Positions 7,226-7,542 of a stretch of 7,542 bases of DNA are shown one piece after another (position 1 is the stretch's first letter; each line of letters opens with the position of its first letter). The translations under genes and the position numbers were made by a program. The notes beneath the pieces are model-generated. The model did no database searches and was not told where the DNA came from. It saw only the letters and a program-made list of their open reading frames with translations. The DNA is from an uncultured Dyadobacter sp. (GTDB lineage: Bacteria; Bacteroidota; Bacteroidia; Cytophagales; Spirosomataceae), in NCBI GenBank assembly GCA_946481035.1, contig CAMLNK010000173.1, positions 1-7,542 on the forward strand. Direction: 5' to 3'.

Positions 7226-7542
7226 ATGGCAGATATTGAATTATTACCGCATAATGTCCCTTCTCAACACGAGTTACCCGAACTCGTAGAAGAACTGACC
7301 ACCCTCAACCTCGGCCCGACACACCCTGCTACCCACGGTATTTTCCAGAACATCCTCAAAATGGATGGTGAAAAAATCGTTTCGGGTGAGCAGACGATCG
7401 GTTATATCCACCGGGCGTTTGAGAAAATTGCCGAAAGAAGGCCGTTTTACCAGATTACAACGCTGACCGACCGCATGAATTATTGTTCCTCCCCGATCAA
7501 CAACCTGGGATGGCACATGACGGTTGAGAAGCTTTTGGGCGT
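7226..7542 (+). CDS. nuoD: NADH-quinone oxidoreductase subunit D (49 kDa), 3' partial
   Basis: Only the first 105 codons plus two bases are inside the window. NuoD forms much of the quinone-binding cavity beside cluster N2 in NuoB and is related to the large subunit of NiFe hydrogenases. Visible signatures are L-G-P-T-H-P-A-T-H-G (29-38), whose histidines line the quinone site in characterised complexes, G-Y-I-H-R-A-F-E-K (59-67), and T-D-R-M-N-Y-C-S-S-P (81-90). About 25 polar, acidic residues precede the conserved core. The ATG at 7226 is 17 bases after the nuoC stop; upstream GAGTAAG is at best a weak ribosome-binding sequence. The rest of the complex I operon presumably continues past the right edge. 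Confidence 0.96.
   Translation, partial: MADIELLPHNVPSQHELPELVEELTTLNLGPTHPATHGIFQNILKMDGEKIVSGEQTIGYIHRAFEKIAERRPFYQITTLTDRMNYCSSPINNLGWHMTVEKLLG

Noticed and set aside
5560..7542. A functional link between the esterases and complex I
   Set aside because: A strong terminator and a separate promoter divide them, and the complex I genes are a standard operon.

Overview
The window looks like a chromosomal segment from a Bacteroidota bacterium, probably of the Cytophagales (Dyadobacter-like). That placement is an inference. It rests on C-terminal type IX secretion (T9SS) sorting domains on two exported proteins, on TAnnTTTG-type -7 promoter elements, and on the near absence of Shine-Dalgarno sequences before the start codons. 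All genes lie on the + strand.

Positions 1-5559 hold two paralogous secreted esterases in tandem. Each has a signal peptide, a short N-terminal beta-rich segment, an SGNH/GDSL-type hydrolase domain of the SASA / carbohydrate esterase family 6 (CE6) type, a tandem array of Ig-like units, and a T9SS type A sorting domain. The first gene runs off the left edge. Alignment to the second suggests that only about 22 residues of its signal peptide are missing. Its array has eight Ig-like units, against three in the second protein. They probably remove acetyl groups from a polysaccharide outside the cell; the substrate cannot be read from the sequence.

Positions 5560-5756 are a compact control region. 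It holds a perfect 16-bp-stem terminator hairpin, a 15-nt palindrome overlapping that hairpin, a good Bacteroidota promoter, and a leader that can fold into a nested hairpin starting close to the predicted transcription start.

Positions 5757-7542 are the start of a respiratory complex I operon: nuoA, nuoB, nuoC and the first 105 codons of nuoD. The genes are tightly spaced and nuoC and nuoD are separate. The metal-ligand and signature residues are intact, so this part looks ordinary. The esterases and the nuo operon appear to be unrelated neighbours.

I see no mobile element, CRISPR array, tRNA or rRNA. The most interesting signals are the cysteine pattern of the Ig-like arrays, which suggests disulfides between neighbouring units, the loss of the usual DxxH aspartate in the first esterase, and the structured leader of nuoA.
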